DNA from: Phyllostachys edulis
Taxonomy: Eukaryota > Streptophyta > Magnoliopsida > Poales > Poaceae
DNA length: 64,000 nucleotides
Assembly: GCA_036346405.1 (NCBI GenBank)
Contig: CM070563.1
Span: 20,131,022-20,195,021 of the forward strand
Direction: 5' to 3'
Shown here: positions 11,955 through 24,099 of the stretch, piece after piece
Numbering within the stretch: position 1 is the first letter of the stretch
How the letters are laid out: each line of letters starts with the position of its first letter
The notes under the pieces: generated by a model
Told to the model about the DNA's origin: nothing
Databases searched by the model: none
Seen by the model: only the letters and a program-made list of their open reading frames with translations
Position numbers and translations under genes: made by a program

Positions 11955-14900
11955 ATGCAGGGAAGCCTCTCTTGGTCGGATTTGCAGTGCCTGGTGCGGC
12001 GGAAGCCGGCGAGCTCCGCTGATCGTGCCGGAGCAGCGGCAGATGGGGGCAATGGCCGACACCTCGCCAAGGCGCTGTCCGTTCCCCACCTCACCGCGAT
12101 TGGTATTCGCCTCTCATCCTCCTAGTGGCTAGGACTAGTAGCCAATTTCGTTTCGTTCTGCGCAGAAAAAAAAGCTCTGCATTTTATTGGTTTTTGATAG
12201 TTTAGTCGTCGTTGATATACTATTTTGTTTTAGTTAATCTTGGAGGATCACAATCTGATTCGTTGCGTTCTGGATTGCTTCTATATAATGCGATCTTAGG
12301 ATTGTTGTTACCTCAATGGTTAACTTATTACCGCTGTAATTCTTGCAATTGGTGCCTGATCACATATCACATTGGCATCAAGTGGCAATCAGTGATACAC
12401 ATCTTGTTCTTCCCTTGTGAATATTGTGAGAGCGTGTAATCAGATCATTCACTAATTGTGTTGGAATACTATACCTCACTGTCACATAACTTATGCAGCA
12501 CTAAAAGGCAAGATATCCAACATGTCTTAATGTCCATCGTTGAGGATTTTTCGGCATTAAACATAGGTTTTTAACGAACATAGGTCTTATTGGTTTCAGA
12601 GTTTCAGCCACCTTAGCCTTTTGAGATGGTTTTTGCTCCTTCCTTGAGTTCTACTTTCAGAAGTAGGTAGCGCATCAAACATACGACATGTCTGACTAAG
12701 TTATTTCAATGGTCTTCAGGTGTTGGCTCGACCATTGGTGCCGGCATCTATGTACTAGTAGGAACTGTTGCTCGTGAGCATGCAGGACCAGCCTTGACAG
12801 TTTCCTTTCTGATAGCCGGCATTGCTGCTGCTCTTTCAGCCTTGTGCTACGCTGAGCTCTCTTGCCGTTTCCCTTCAGCAGGAAGTGCTTACCACTATTC
12901 CTACATTTGCATTGGAGAAAGGTACGGGTTAAAAAGCGCGATCCCATCGGTTTCTTCTTCTTTTCTCTCTAGATATTTTCCTGGCTTCGCTGGTGCATGT
13001 GCAGCCATGATAAGGAAGAGCTATGGGTTATCACTTACCTTTTCTTCTGTATTTCTTGTTGACAAATTACGGGCAGTGTTGCTTGGCTGATTGGTTGGGC
13101 TTTGATTCTGGAGTACACGATTGGTGGATCGTCAGTGGCACGTGGCATATCACCAAACTTGGTAATATTCTCTAGTAAGCTCTCCTCAGATTTTTTTCTG
13201 AAAGGAATCTCTTCATATATGTGAACTATGCATAACCAGAAACCTCTGATTTGTTTCTCCAGGCTCTATTTTTTGGTGGCCAAGACAAGCTTCCCTTCTT
13301 TCTAGCACAAGTACATCTTAAATGGCTTGACACTCCGGTTGATCCCTGCGCTGCTATTCTCGTCTTGCTAGTCACTGCATTGCTCTGTCTAGGAATTAAG
13401 GAGGTACTATAAGTCTATAACTATACATAGTTTTAAGTTCATGAATTGCCGGTTACTTTGACTTACAATTTCACTGTATTAAAGTGTGAATGATGTCCTG
13501 ATCAGAGCTCATTTGTGGAAGGCATCATCACCATTGCAAATGTTGCAGTTATGCTGTTTGTCATTTGTGCTGGCGGATGGTTAGGATTCCAGAATGGCTG
13601 GGCTGGTTATAATGTTCCAAAAGGGTAAATTTAAATTTCACGCTTCACATATGCAAATACATTACTCCCATATGGCTTTCATATTTGGTTGGTTGGTATG
13701 TAGTTACTTCCCTAATGGTGTGAGTGGAGTTTTTTCTGGATCAGCAACCCTCTTCTTTGCATACATTGGTTTTGATGCGGTTGCTAGCACAGCTGAGGAG
13801 GTTGGCTTTTCTTCCCTCATTTATAAAAATATTTGTGTTTCTTTGTAATGTAAATTCTCTCTTGGTACTTCAGTGAAGGCCAGGGTTCAAAACCGTACTT
13901 CAACTTCAAAATTCAAATTTCAATTTGTGAATTTTAAGCAAATTTTGCTAACGACGTAACTATTAACCTTGGTGAAGGCTACTATTAATGTTCGGTGACA
14001 TGATTATCTTTTATTTGTCGAACTACATTCCAGGTGAAGAATCCTCAACGTGATCTTCCATGGGGAATGGGTTTGACCTTGTCCTTATGCTGCATCCTCT
14101 ACATGATGATTTCAGTCATTATTGTTGGTTTGGTGCCATATTATGCAATGGATCCTGACACCCCTATTTCATCTGCATTTGCTCAATATGGAATGCAATG
14201 GGCAGTGTAAGTACCAGATGCCCTTTGAGCCGAATAACCTGGCTATTGAGGACATTATTAGCACATTTGTAGATATGCCAGTGTTGAGCATTACTCTGTT
14301 GTACACTTATGCTTATATCTGTTGAAATTTAGGTATGTTGTTTCCAGTGGGGCTGTTCTTGCTCTCATAGCATCCTTGATAGGTGCTATTCTCCCTCAGG
14401 TAGAATTGATAAATCAGAGCATTGGTAGATATCTTTCTCATTTCAATCGCTATCTCCTGCTACAGGATATGTAGCTTGGCTAGAAAATGTAATAAGTGAA
14501 ACTTCTTAACCTTGTGTCTTGCAACAAAATCATCAATAGGTTTATACAAGGTAGATGATTATCATATTTTGATGAACAAATGATTATCCAAATTACACCA
14601 GGACGGAAAACTGATTAGTTACTTCTATATCTTGCCTTTGGTCAGCCAAGAATTGTGATGGCTATGGCAAGAGATGGATTGCTTCCACCACTCTTCTCAG
14701 CTGTTGATCAACAAACTCAAGTACCAACCTTGAGCACAATCTTGACAGGGATATGTGCTGCTATCCTGGCGTTTTTCATGGATGTGTCACAATTGGCAGG
14801 GATGGTAATATGTTACCTGCTATGTAAAATGGTACCATGTGGAGTGGAGAGCTACTCCAGGTAATAATAGTTTCTTGATCTGTTTGTTCAGGTAAGCGTG

Positions 14901-16407
14901 GGCACCCTATTGGCATTTACCATGGTTGCCATTTCTGTTTTAGTAGTAAGATATGCTCCTCCAAATGAGATGCCAATGAAGGTGGTCCTTCCAAGCTCAC
15001 CTGAATCACTAACTTCACACTCTGGGCATTCATCGACGGCTGAAGAAAATTTGGAGGATCCTTTTGGCAACGGTAATGAAAATAGTAGTCACTTGTGTAC
15101 CTGAGTTGATTTGAGCTGACAGCAGCAATAAGAAAAAAAATCATTATTGCCAATTAGATGTTTTTTTAACCCCATTCAAAGTTTTCTTCATGCCCGATTT
15201 AGTCATCATGCATTCTGTTTGCCTTTTCTCAGCTTGCTTCCACTACATAAATTAGGTGTTAGCTGACAAGTGAACTCCTCTTCAGTACTGTGTTCTTTTA
15301 TTTTGTGATCCCCACATATGAATTGCCTTGCAAGATATCTTATGTGCCACCAGTAGTTCATCACTTTCAAACTACATCGTATTACAGCCTCCTAGCTTTG
15401 CTTTCATGGTTACTGATGGGACCTACTTTTTTTTTTTTAATTCTTTGTTCCTCTTTTATGCAATCAGTTCAAGAAGCACCTACTGGCAGTGAGGTTGCCA
15501 ACAAGGTAAGGCGACAGAAAGCCACAAGATACATAGTACTGATTTGCGTTGGGATCATCATCTTCATGTCTGCGGTTTCTTTATCCTTTTTGCCATTGTA
15601 AGTGATAATTCAATCATTTATCATGTACCACAAATATTTGGTTCTATAACTACAAAAAAAAGTCAGTGCTGGCCCTGTTGAGACAGAACAGTACAGCCAG
15701 AATTGCAACGTTATTTACCCGGACCAGCCAGTAGTAACATATTGTTAACTGGTAGAGAACCAAGCATGCTTTTACTCTTTAAACCACAATTATTATCCTG
15801 ATCCTTTTCTACTTTCTATAGTTATTTGCAATCCACGGCATGTGCCATAGGTGGCTTACTCTTGCTCAGTGCTACCATTGTACTTTCGTGCATCGGACAA
15901 GACAAGAGATCTTCAAGACAAACTGGAGGTACAAGCTATGGATTATGGACATTCTAGTTCGGCCAAATTGGTAAAATTCAGATAACCTGGTACTTAAAGA
16001 AACTTCAAATTGTCTCGTTGTTCCCCAGGTTTCATGTGCCCGTTTGTTCCTGTACTTCCAATATGTTGCATCCTCATCAACGTATACCTGCTTATGAACC
16101 TCGGGTAAGCGACTTAGCTTGTAGACAACCTTTTGATCCTTTATGCTTTGCAACTTGCACCGCCTCTTTTTATCTGACAGAATTGCAAAATCAACCCTGA
16201 TGTAATTTGTTTGAAGAAGCTAGACATGTTGCACTATTTAGCCTTTTACGTCATAATCCTCTGAAGATAATCTGGATCGGTCGCAGGAGTCGCACGTGGA
16301 TTAGTGTTTCAATATGGCTAGCGGCTGGTGCACTGATATACATCTTCTATGGCCGAAAGCATAGTTCACTGACAGGCACAGCCTATCAGCGCATTTCACC
16401 TGCATAG
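11955..16407 (+). CDS. Cationic amino acid transporter (CAT2/3/4-like, APC superfamily)
   Basis: Fourteen exons: 11955-12102, 12720-12921, 13077-13161, 13263-13403, 13506-13624, 13704-13800, 14034-14206, 14333-14399, 14646-14804, 14892-15072, 15468-15597, 15822-15928, 16029-16104, 16287-16407. All joints are GT-AG, giving 601 aa without a break. The first helix carries GVGSTIGAGIYVLVGTVA, the APC substrate-binding glycine motif. Other family landmarks are LEYTIGGS, FFAYIGFDAVASTAEE, NPQRDLPWG, PRIVMAMARDGLLP, FFMDVSQLAGM and the C-terminal GGFMCPFVP. About 14 membrane helices are expected. Plant relatives (CAT2-CAT4) are mostly tonoplast proteins that move arginine, lysine and other amino acids; location and substrate here are inferred. 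The variable loop after the tenth helix region (exons 10-11) is shorter than in Arabidopsis CAT2. The frame reads through a good internal donor (AAG/GTAAGG) in exon 11, a possible alternative splice site. Confidence 0.93.
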
Positions 16408-16874
16408 ATCAGTGTGGGGTGTTCTACTTCTTCATCTGTACATGTTGATGAACTTGTGAATCCCCTGGCGAAGTTCCCTTGACGAAGTTGAAACGTCCAT
16501 GATCTATCAAAGTCTGGAAGTCCTCAAATCAGTGCAGAGAAATGATCGTCATGTGTGGTTGGGGGTTTCTGAGCCCAGCAGGTTTGCACAAGAAACTGAA
16601 GATTCTTAATTCTGAACTCTGACGAGAGGCAGAATTAGAAACATGTATAAGCACAATAACAATAACAATAACAGCAGTGCATTGTGTAACTGCATAGAAT
16701 TTTATTTCCCTTTACAGTCATTTTTTTTACAGTTTTTCACCCACTACAGTTATGATATTTTTTGGTATAAAGGGGAAATTACAAGAGATTATTGGGCAAG
16801 GCTGTTCTTCTTAAGTTGCTATTCTTCCATCAATTCATGAGCTGCGCACGTGAAGTTATCTAGTGCGCCCTCGT
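16408..16874. other. 3' UTR of the transporter gene and flank of a retrotransposon
   Basis: Non-coding, with an AAC microsatellite-like run (caataacaataacaataac, about 16654-16673) and AT-rich tracts that could hold the polyadenylation signal. The chromovirus LTR begins at 16875. Confidence 0.5.
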
Positions 16875-17300
16875 TGTCAGATCCTGAATACAGTTGAATT
16901 AGCTCAAGAGGAAATCGGTGCAGAAAATAACGCTTGGACGACTTCACTTAGTACACATCAATGGTCCAGATGCTTTGAGGAAAGGGAAGTTGAATCTAAT
17001 GGCAAGGGAGGCCTACGATTGTTCGGACCAGACGATCGTCATGTTTTTGTCGTCGTTCTTTCGGACTTTTGCTTTTACTTCAGTAAACTTTGCTAAATTC
17101 ACTCCATTGTAAAACTTCAATTAAGCCGGGTATTTAAGCCCTGGATGCATGGAATGAAAGTAAGAAAAAAGAGCATATTCATAGCATTCTTAGGCTAGCA
17201 TAGAATCGTTAGAACCCTAGCTACTTTACCTGCCGTTTACGAATCTCCACGAAAATACTCGAATCTTCGTTGTTTTGAATTCGATCTGTAGGGATCTAAA
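16875..17300 (+). repeat. 5' LTR of the Reina-like element
   Basis: Begins TGTCAGATCC and ends near ggatctaaa. It aligns along its length with 22323-22747 with scattered substitutions and small indels, so the insertion is not recent. It contains the likely promoter and the mature 5' end of the element's transcript. Confidence 0.85.
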
Positions 17301-17419
17301 AAGGTATCGAGCTTAGCTCGATTCTTGGAGAAGGATCGAATCGGTAATGGTTGAGTGAAATCAATCGATTTCCTTGTAAAATCCCTGAACCGATTAGATT
17401 TGATGCTGGGAGCAAGGAG

Positions 17420-20400
17420 ATGACGAAGACTCGATCTCACGGAAGTTTGGTGGAGGAGGAAGGAAACTTCGATGCAAGATCTGAGATTGCGGCATTGAAA
17501 GGTGAGATCTTGGAACTTAAGTCGTTAAGTACTGATGTGGAAGAAATCAAGAATCTCTTGAACTCTTGGGGTGCTCCACCATGAATGATGTCCCAACAAG
17601 AAGAACAAGAACTGGCTGAAAAGAGGACAGCAATGGAGAAAGGCAAAGTTAACTCAGGAGGTCAAATCTTCAGTAACTTGGTAACACAAACTGTTCCTTG
17701 TCCAACTTTTTTGGTGGGAATGATGATAGGTAGCAGTAGTAAGAGGGGAGTTATCGGGAGTATGCCACCATCTGCCTTTTTCATAGAACCGAATAGGCAA
17801 GGAAACTACACTGGTCCTCTGTACACTGCTTCGGTGAGAACCTCAGTACTCAGTCCTAGACAACATGAGATGCACCAAGGAAATACTCGAGTTCATCAGG
17901 AGAGGACTCAAAATCTTGTAGATGTGTATGGAGGTAATGTGCAGGATGGTAACCACTAGAGGAATGGGGTAACCACAGCGGCAACTGGGTTGAGAGGAGA
18001 AGATATGGGTCACTATCCAGGAGTTTAGATGTTTGATGCCTAGAGAAACATTTATATGGGGAATGCGTTGGGAAATTCAGCATACGCTGAAGCCATCATA
18101 AAAGGACCAAGATTGGAAATCCCTCTGTTCACAGGAGATGATGTGTTGAATTGGTTGAAACAGTGTGAGAAGTTTTTTGAAATCTTAGGAACTCCAGGAG
18201 ATCAGTGGGTTAATTTGGCAACAACTCATTTCCAAGGCAGAGCAGCTACTTGGCTGAAGAATGTAAGTATTCCTTGGCAGCTACTCACTTGGCCACAGTT
18301 ATGTTCTATGACCATAGACAGATTTTCAGCTGCCAGTGCACATGAGGCAGTGGAACAGCTACTGAATATCTGACAATTCAAGTTGATTGTTCCCAGTTAC
18401 ATCGACAAATTCGAGGATGTTTGGAGCTAGTAAAAAGGGATCACCCCTACTTACATGAATCATTTTTGATGAGTTGTTTTATTGGAGGATTAAGGGGTGA
18501 GATCAAGCATGATGTATGCAGCCAAAAGCCACAAGGAATGATAGATGCTTACTGGTATGCAAAGACATATGAGAAGGCAGCACTGGCTAGGAGAAATGCT
18601 TCATCAAGAAACTTCAATAGGGGGAGATTTATTAGTAAACCAAATGAGAACTCTAAGGTGAATGGTCAGAAGGGAAGTGTAGGCAGAAACAATTAGGAGA
18701 AGAATCAAATACCCATGGGAGCAAAGAAGGAACATACCTGCTGGTATTGTAAGGAACCTTGGCACAAACAGCATAGGTGCAAAGTAGGCAGGACTATTCA
18801 TATACTGCAAGAGCTCGATGAAGAGGAGGTGATGGAAGATGACCCAGAAGCAAATGAGGTTCTAGAGGGGGAATATAAAACTGCTCCTGGGAGTCTCGAG
18901 AGAGAGGAAACTAGCGAACAGTTGATGTAGATTTCCACCCATGCAGCAGATGGTACCACTGGATCCACTACTTTCTCACTGATCATGCAACTCAATGGAA
19001 AAAGAGCTGTCGCTCTAGTTGATAGTGGCAGTACCCATACTTTTATGAGTTTTGATTTTGCTTTGAGAAGTGGAAGTTCTCTGATATCTACACCTACCAG
19101 GAGGGTCAGGGTAGCAGGAGGAGGTGAACTGGTGACTGAGGCAGTGGTTCAACCCATTACTTATCAAATCCAAGGAACCAATTTTAGGAACTCTTTCCAA
19201 CTACTGAAGCTCAAAAGTTATGGTGTGATATTGGGAGCAGATTGGATATATGATTATAGCCCCATTGGATTGGATCTCAAGAAGATAATACTCACTATTT
19301 CCAAAGAGGGAAATCTGATTACTTTTAGGGATTACACCATACCCTGTTCCAGAATCAGTATCAGCAATGAAAGGTTACTGAAAATGATTAGTAAGAAGAT
19401 AATGGGTTATGTGATTCAGGTACAACAGATTGGGATGATTGAGGCAAGCAAACAGAGACTTCTCGGGGTAGAAGTAGAAGAATTATTGGCCCAATTTGCT
19501 GATGTATTCCAAGAACACAAGGGGTTACCTCCAAAAAGGGAATGTGATCATAGCATTGTATTGAGAAGTGAAGCCGAACCACCAAATCTCAGACCCTACC
19601 GAGTCACACATTATTAGAAGGAATCGATGGAGAGAATCATTCAGGAATTGCTAGAAGCTGATGAGATTTGTCCTAGTATGAGTCCATACTCATCACCGAT
19701 TGTAATGGTGAGAAAAAAAGGATGTGAGTTGGAGAATGTGTGTAGATTATCGACAATTAAATGCTAAAATAGTGAAGAACAAGTTTCCTATGCCTATTAT
19801 AGAAGATTTGTTGGATGAATTACATGGGGCAGTGGTGTTCTCCAAATTAGATCTAAGATCAGGGTACCATCAGATTAGAATGAGAGAAGAAGACATTTCC
19901 AAAATAGCTTTTAAAACACATATGGGTCACTACGAATACAAGGTGATGCCATTTGGATTAACTAATGCTCCTGCTACATTCCAATCGTTAATGAACAACA
20001 TATTTGCTGAATACTTGAGGAAGTTTGTGTTGGTGTTTTTTGATGATATACTTATTTACAGTAAGGGGGCAGAAGAACATCAAGAACACTTGAAGTTGGT
20101 TTTGAACAGATTGAGGAGTAACCAGTTAGTTGCCAAGTTGAGTAAATGTACCTTTGCTACTGATAGGATTGAATACTTGGGTCATGTTATATCAGCTGAA
20201 GGGGTTTCCACAAATCCAGACAAGATAGCAGATGTAATCAAGTGGCCTCAACCTACCAGCATATCTAAGTTGAGGGGATTCTTGGGTTTAACCGGATACT
20301 ACATATGTTTTGTGAAGGATTATGGGAGAATATGCAGGCCTTTGCGTGATATGCTAAAAAAGGATGCTTTTCAATGGGGTGCCACACAATTTGAGGCTTT

Positions 20401-22310
20401 TGACAGATTGAAGGAGAAAATGACTACATGTCATGTATTAGCTTTGCCAAATTTTGAGAAGCCTTTTGTATTGGAAACCGATGCATGTGGGACTTGGATT
20501 GGTGCTGTGCTGATGCAAGAGGGTAGGCCAATTGCTTATTACAACAAGACTTTAGGTCCAAAGGCAAATGGTAAATCAATTTATGAGGAGGAGGCTTTAG
20601 TAATTTTGGAAGCTCTTAAAAAATGGAGACATTATCTGTTGGAAAACCCATTAGTAATTAAGACGGATCAGCAAAGCTTGAAATATATGGCCACCCAAAG
20701 GCTAACAGAGGGAATTTAGCATAAGTTGCTATTGAAATTACTTGAGTTTGACTATCAGATTGATTATAAGAAGGGGAAAGAGAACTTGGTTGGTGATGCA
20801 CTTTCAAGGAGAGATGTAGTAGAAGGAAAACAGATTGCTAACAACCCAGATTGTATATGTGCTCCAATGGTGGTGATAATTTCTGAATGGATAGAAGAGG
20901 TTAAAGAAAGTTACTTGGGGGATTCCGGTTTTTCAAAAATGACGGAGAAGGTTCACTCGAGTGATTCTCATGATCAAGGATACACTATAACTGAAGGTCT
21001 CATCAGATATAAGAATAGAGTCTATGTAGGATACAAGGGAGGAATCAGAACCAAACTAATACACAATCTTCATGCATCTACGGTAGGGGGGCATTCTAGG
21101 ATGAGAGCTTCTTATCAGAGGGTGAAGAAGCTATTTTAGTGGCCAAAGCTTAAAAAACAGGTAGAACTGCTAGTAGCTGAATGTCTAGTATGTCAGTTAA
21201 ACAAGACTGAGAATGTGCATCCACCTGGTTTATTGGATCCATTGGAAATTCCTGACCTAGCATGGACTCATATCTCCATAGATTTCATAGAAGGACTGCC
21301 TAAATCCAAGGGAAAGGATGTCATCTTGGTAGTAGTGGATAGATTGACTAAATATTCTCACTTTATTGCTTTAGCCCACCCCTATACAGTCCAACAATTG
21401 GTCCAATTATTCATGGATAATATTTACAAATTGCATGGCATGCCAACAGCTATTGTCACTGACAGGGACAAGGTGTTTACAAGTAATCTATTTCAAGAAA
21501 TATTCAAAACTCTCAAGGTTTCATTGAGATTTAGCACAACATATCACTCTCAATTGGATGGCCAAACTGAGAGAGTTAATCAATGCTTGGAAGCTTATCT
21601 CAGAAGCATGGTGTTTCAAGAACCCAGGGAATGATATACATGGTTACTGCTTGCAGAATGGTGGTATAACACCACCTACCACACTTCTTTGAAGACCACA
21701 CCCTTCCAAGCTCTATATGGATATTGTCCACCTCAAATTGGGGAAACATACATTCCTGGTAATATCTCCGAAGATGCCAGAACCACTATTGAGAAGAAAG
21801 AGGAGATGATGACCCGAATCAAGGAAAACCTACTCATGGCTCAGAACAGAATTAAATCCTTTGCTGATAAGTTGAGATCCAAGCGGCAGTTCCAAGAAGG
21901 AGAGATGGTGTATCTGAAGGTACAACCATATAGGCATAATGCTTTTGGATTAAGAGGATCCCTTAAGCTAAGATCCAAATATTATGGCCCATTCAAGATT
22001 CTTCAGAAGATTGGCAATCGTGCTTACAAATTGCTATTACCTGACACTACCGAAATACATCTAGTATTCCATGTGAGTCAATTGAAGAGTCATGTGGGTG
22101 ATCATGCTATTCCTTTACCCAATGTACCTCTTGTTGGTCTTGATAGCAAGCTCAAAACTGAACCGCTGGCTGTTATCAACCGAAGGATAGTTCCTCGCAG
22201 AGACTCAGTGATAGCTTAGTGGTTGATTCATTGGCAAAACTTGACTCTAGGAAGAGGTTTCTTTCATTCAGAAGGCTTTTCCAAATTTCTGACCTTGAGG
22301 CGGTCGATCT
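17420..22310 (+). pseudogene. Broken gag-pol polyprotein of the Reina-like element
   Basis: Gag domain at about 18100-18640 (WLKQCEKFFE, RAATWLKN). CCHC zinc knuckle CWYCKEPWHKQHRC near 18733. Aspartic protease VDSGSTHTF near 19020. Reverse transcriptase CVDYRQLN to FFDDILIYSK (19736-20060). RNase H (ETDACGTWIGAVLMQ, near 20480). Integrase with D (SIDFIEG), D (VTDRDKVF) and E (GQTERVNQ) at 21270-21565. The reading is broken by about 12 in-frame stops: TAG at 17957, 18026, 18041, 18694, 18928, 19615, 20717, 21137 and 22217; TGA at 17582, 18371 and 21632. Two frameshifts are also seen, near 18415 and in the A-run near 19713. It cannot make a working polyprotein. Confidence 0.9.
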
Positions 22311-22322
22311 TAAGAAGGGCAT

Positions 22323-22747
22323 TGTTAGATCTGAATTGATTGAATTAGCTCAAGAGGAAATCGGTGCGAAAATAACGCTTGGGCGACTTCACTTAGTACA
22401 CATCAATGGTCCAGATGCTTTGAGGAAAGGGAAGTTGAATCTAATGGCAAGGAGGCCTACGATTGTTCGGACGGATGATCGTCATGTTTTTGTTGTTCTT
22501 CTTTAGGACTTTTGCTTTTACTTGATAAACTTTGCTAAATTCACTCCATTGTAAAACTACGCTTAAGCGGGTATTTAAGCCTGGATGCGTGGAATGAAAG
22601 TAAGAAAAAGAGCATATTCATAGCATTCTTAGGCTAGCATAGAATTGTTAGAACCCTAGCTACTTTACCCTGCCAGCGTTTCTGAATCTCCACAAAAATA
22701 CTCTAAATCTTCTTTGTTTTCGAATTCGATACAGCCAGGATCTGACA
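22323..22747 (+). repeat. 3' LTR of the Reina-like element
   Basis: Begins TGTTAGATCT and ends ggatctgaca. It is the partner of 16875-17300 and follows a purine-rich stretch (cttaagaagggca). Confidence 0.85.
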
Positions 22748-23716
22748 CTTGTCAGTGACTAGGACGCTCCGGCGTTTTGCTTGCGGAGGTGGGACACGCC
22801 CGCCGCATATCACCGGAGGTCCGCCGCCGCCGCTGCTCATGCGCGGGGGTGCAGTTGTCGGCGCCGGGGGCGGAGTTGGTGGATGGAAATCTCCATCCCG
22901 CCTCTGGGCCCTCATGCACCGTTGGATTAACTTAGACGGCCCAAATAGAGGGGCAGAATAAGTGGCAGAGGGATATGTTTCCTTAGTAGATCCTTGAGTA
23001 ATTCTATATTCCAAATTGCTTCACCGGAGTTGTGGTCACGAATCTTCTGCGCGATCGCACTTCCTAATTATTTTAGCCGTTAGAGTCGATTTCTGCAGAT
23101 CTAATCGGAGTGGGGCAGGATGGGAGAGGGAGACTGATATTTTACATACATGACCCTCTCTTATACCATATTATCATATATGCACCCACCCTTGCCGGTA
23201 AAATGCGGAACTACGGGGAGACCACGATGTGGCGTGCAATGACGAAGAGCGTGGCGGTGCGGTGCATACGGCGAGTTCGTCCATGTGCTTGAATCGTCTG
23301 TGAGTCGAGCGAGATCCATAAAGTGAGACCTAGGCCTTACTCAATTTTGGCCCATAATGACATTAGACTAATTTATACCGTTGATGTTTTAATTGATCTT
23401 AACTTGTTTATATACATAGTGCCCACTTAGTTTTTATCTTGAGTCCGCCCCTAGCCGAGCTCAACCGAGGAGCTATCAGAACTCAAAACCCTGAGAACCT
23501 AAGTCCGAAGTGAAGCCGTCGAGGTTTATAAAGAAACACATCAAGGGGCCGGGTCTCTTCTTACCATTTCAGGGATGTACATAGTACGGTTTTGGACATC
23601 CTCATCCTATTATGAAGATCATAAGGTAGAGATTTAACGATAACGCTTCGCGAGGATCCGACGGCCATTACATACCCCATTTACGGTTATTTATTTTCCC
23701 ATTTGTTTTATTAGCA
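22748..23716. other. Intergenic spacer between two retroelements
   Basis: The GC-rich 22760-22920 part has open frames on both strands but no motif I recognise. The remainder is unremarkable spacer. It may include host sequence originally 3' of the amino acid transporter gene. Confidence 0.4.
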
Positions 23717-24099
23717 CTTTTTTTTAAAGAGTATAAACCCTATTTTTATAGAAAGCAAATTAAAGGTAGCTACATCATGTTGAAATATTCAGGGAGCTGG
23801 GGATACCAGCAACACAAAAAGCCCACAAAACAAAGAAGCCCCAACGCTTCCACAAATAACAGCATCCAAACTACCTATTACAGAACAAGAGCTATCAAAC
23901 TAAGGTAGACTCCAGACTAATCGACAAAGACAAACAAAATCAGCCACTCGAAGATTTGAAACTTCTCAGCCAGACCTTCACCGCATCCAAAGCTCCTTCA
24001 AGTTTCTTCTGATCATCTTTTCGGAGGAGAATGCGCCATCACCGCAAACATGATATAACGTTGAAAACAACTTCAATTGGCTATTTAGAAAAAGTCTTC

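Larger units (their letters stand above)
16875..22747 (+). mobile_element. Reina-like Ty3/gypsy (chromovirus) LTR retrotransposon, decayed
   Basis: A 5.87-kb element bounded by two related LTRs of about 425 bp that start TG(T) and end near CA. The flanks ctcgt (16870-16874) and cttgt (22748-22752) look like a 5-bp duplication with one change. A primer-site-like ggtatcgagc follows the 5' LTR, and a purine tract (aagaaggg) precedes the 3' LTR. The order is gag, zinc knuckle, protease, RT, RNase H, integrase, which is the Ty3/gypsy order. The compact size and the remnant of a chromodomain-like C-terminus (WLIHWQNL after the last stop) fit the Reina clade; that clade call is an inference. Confidence 0.9.
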
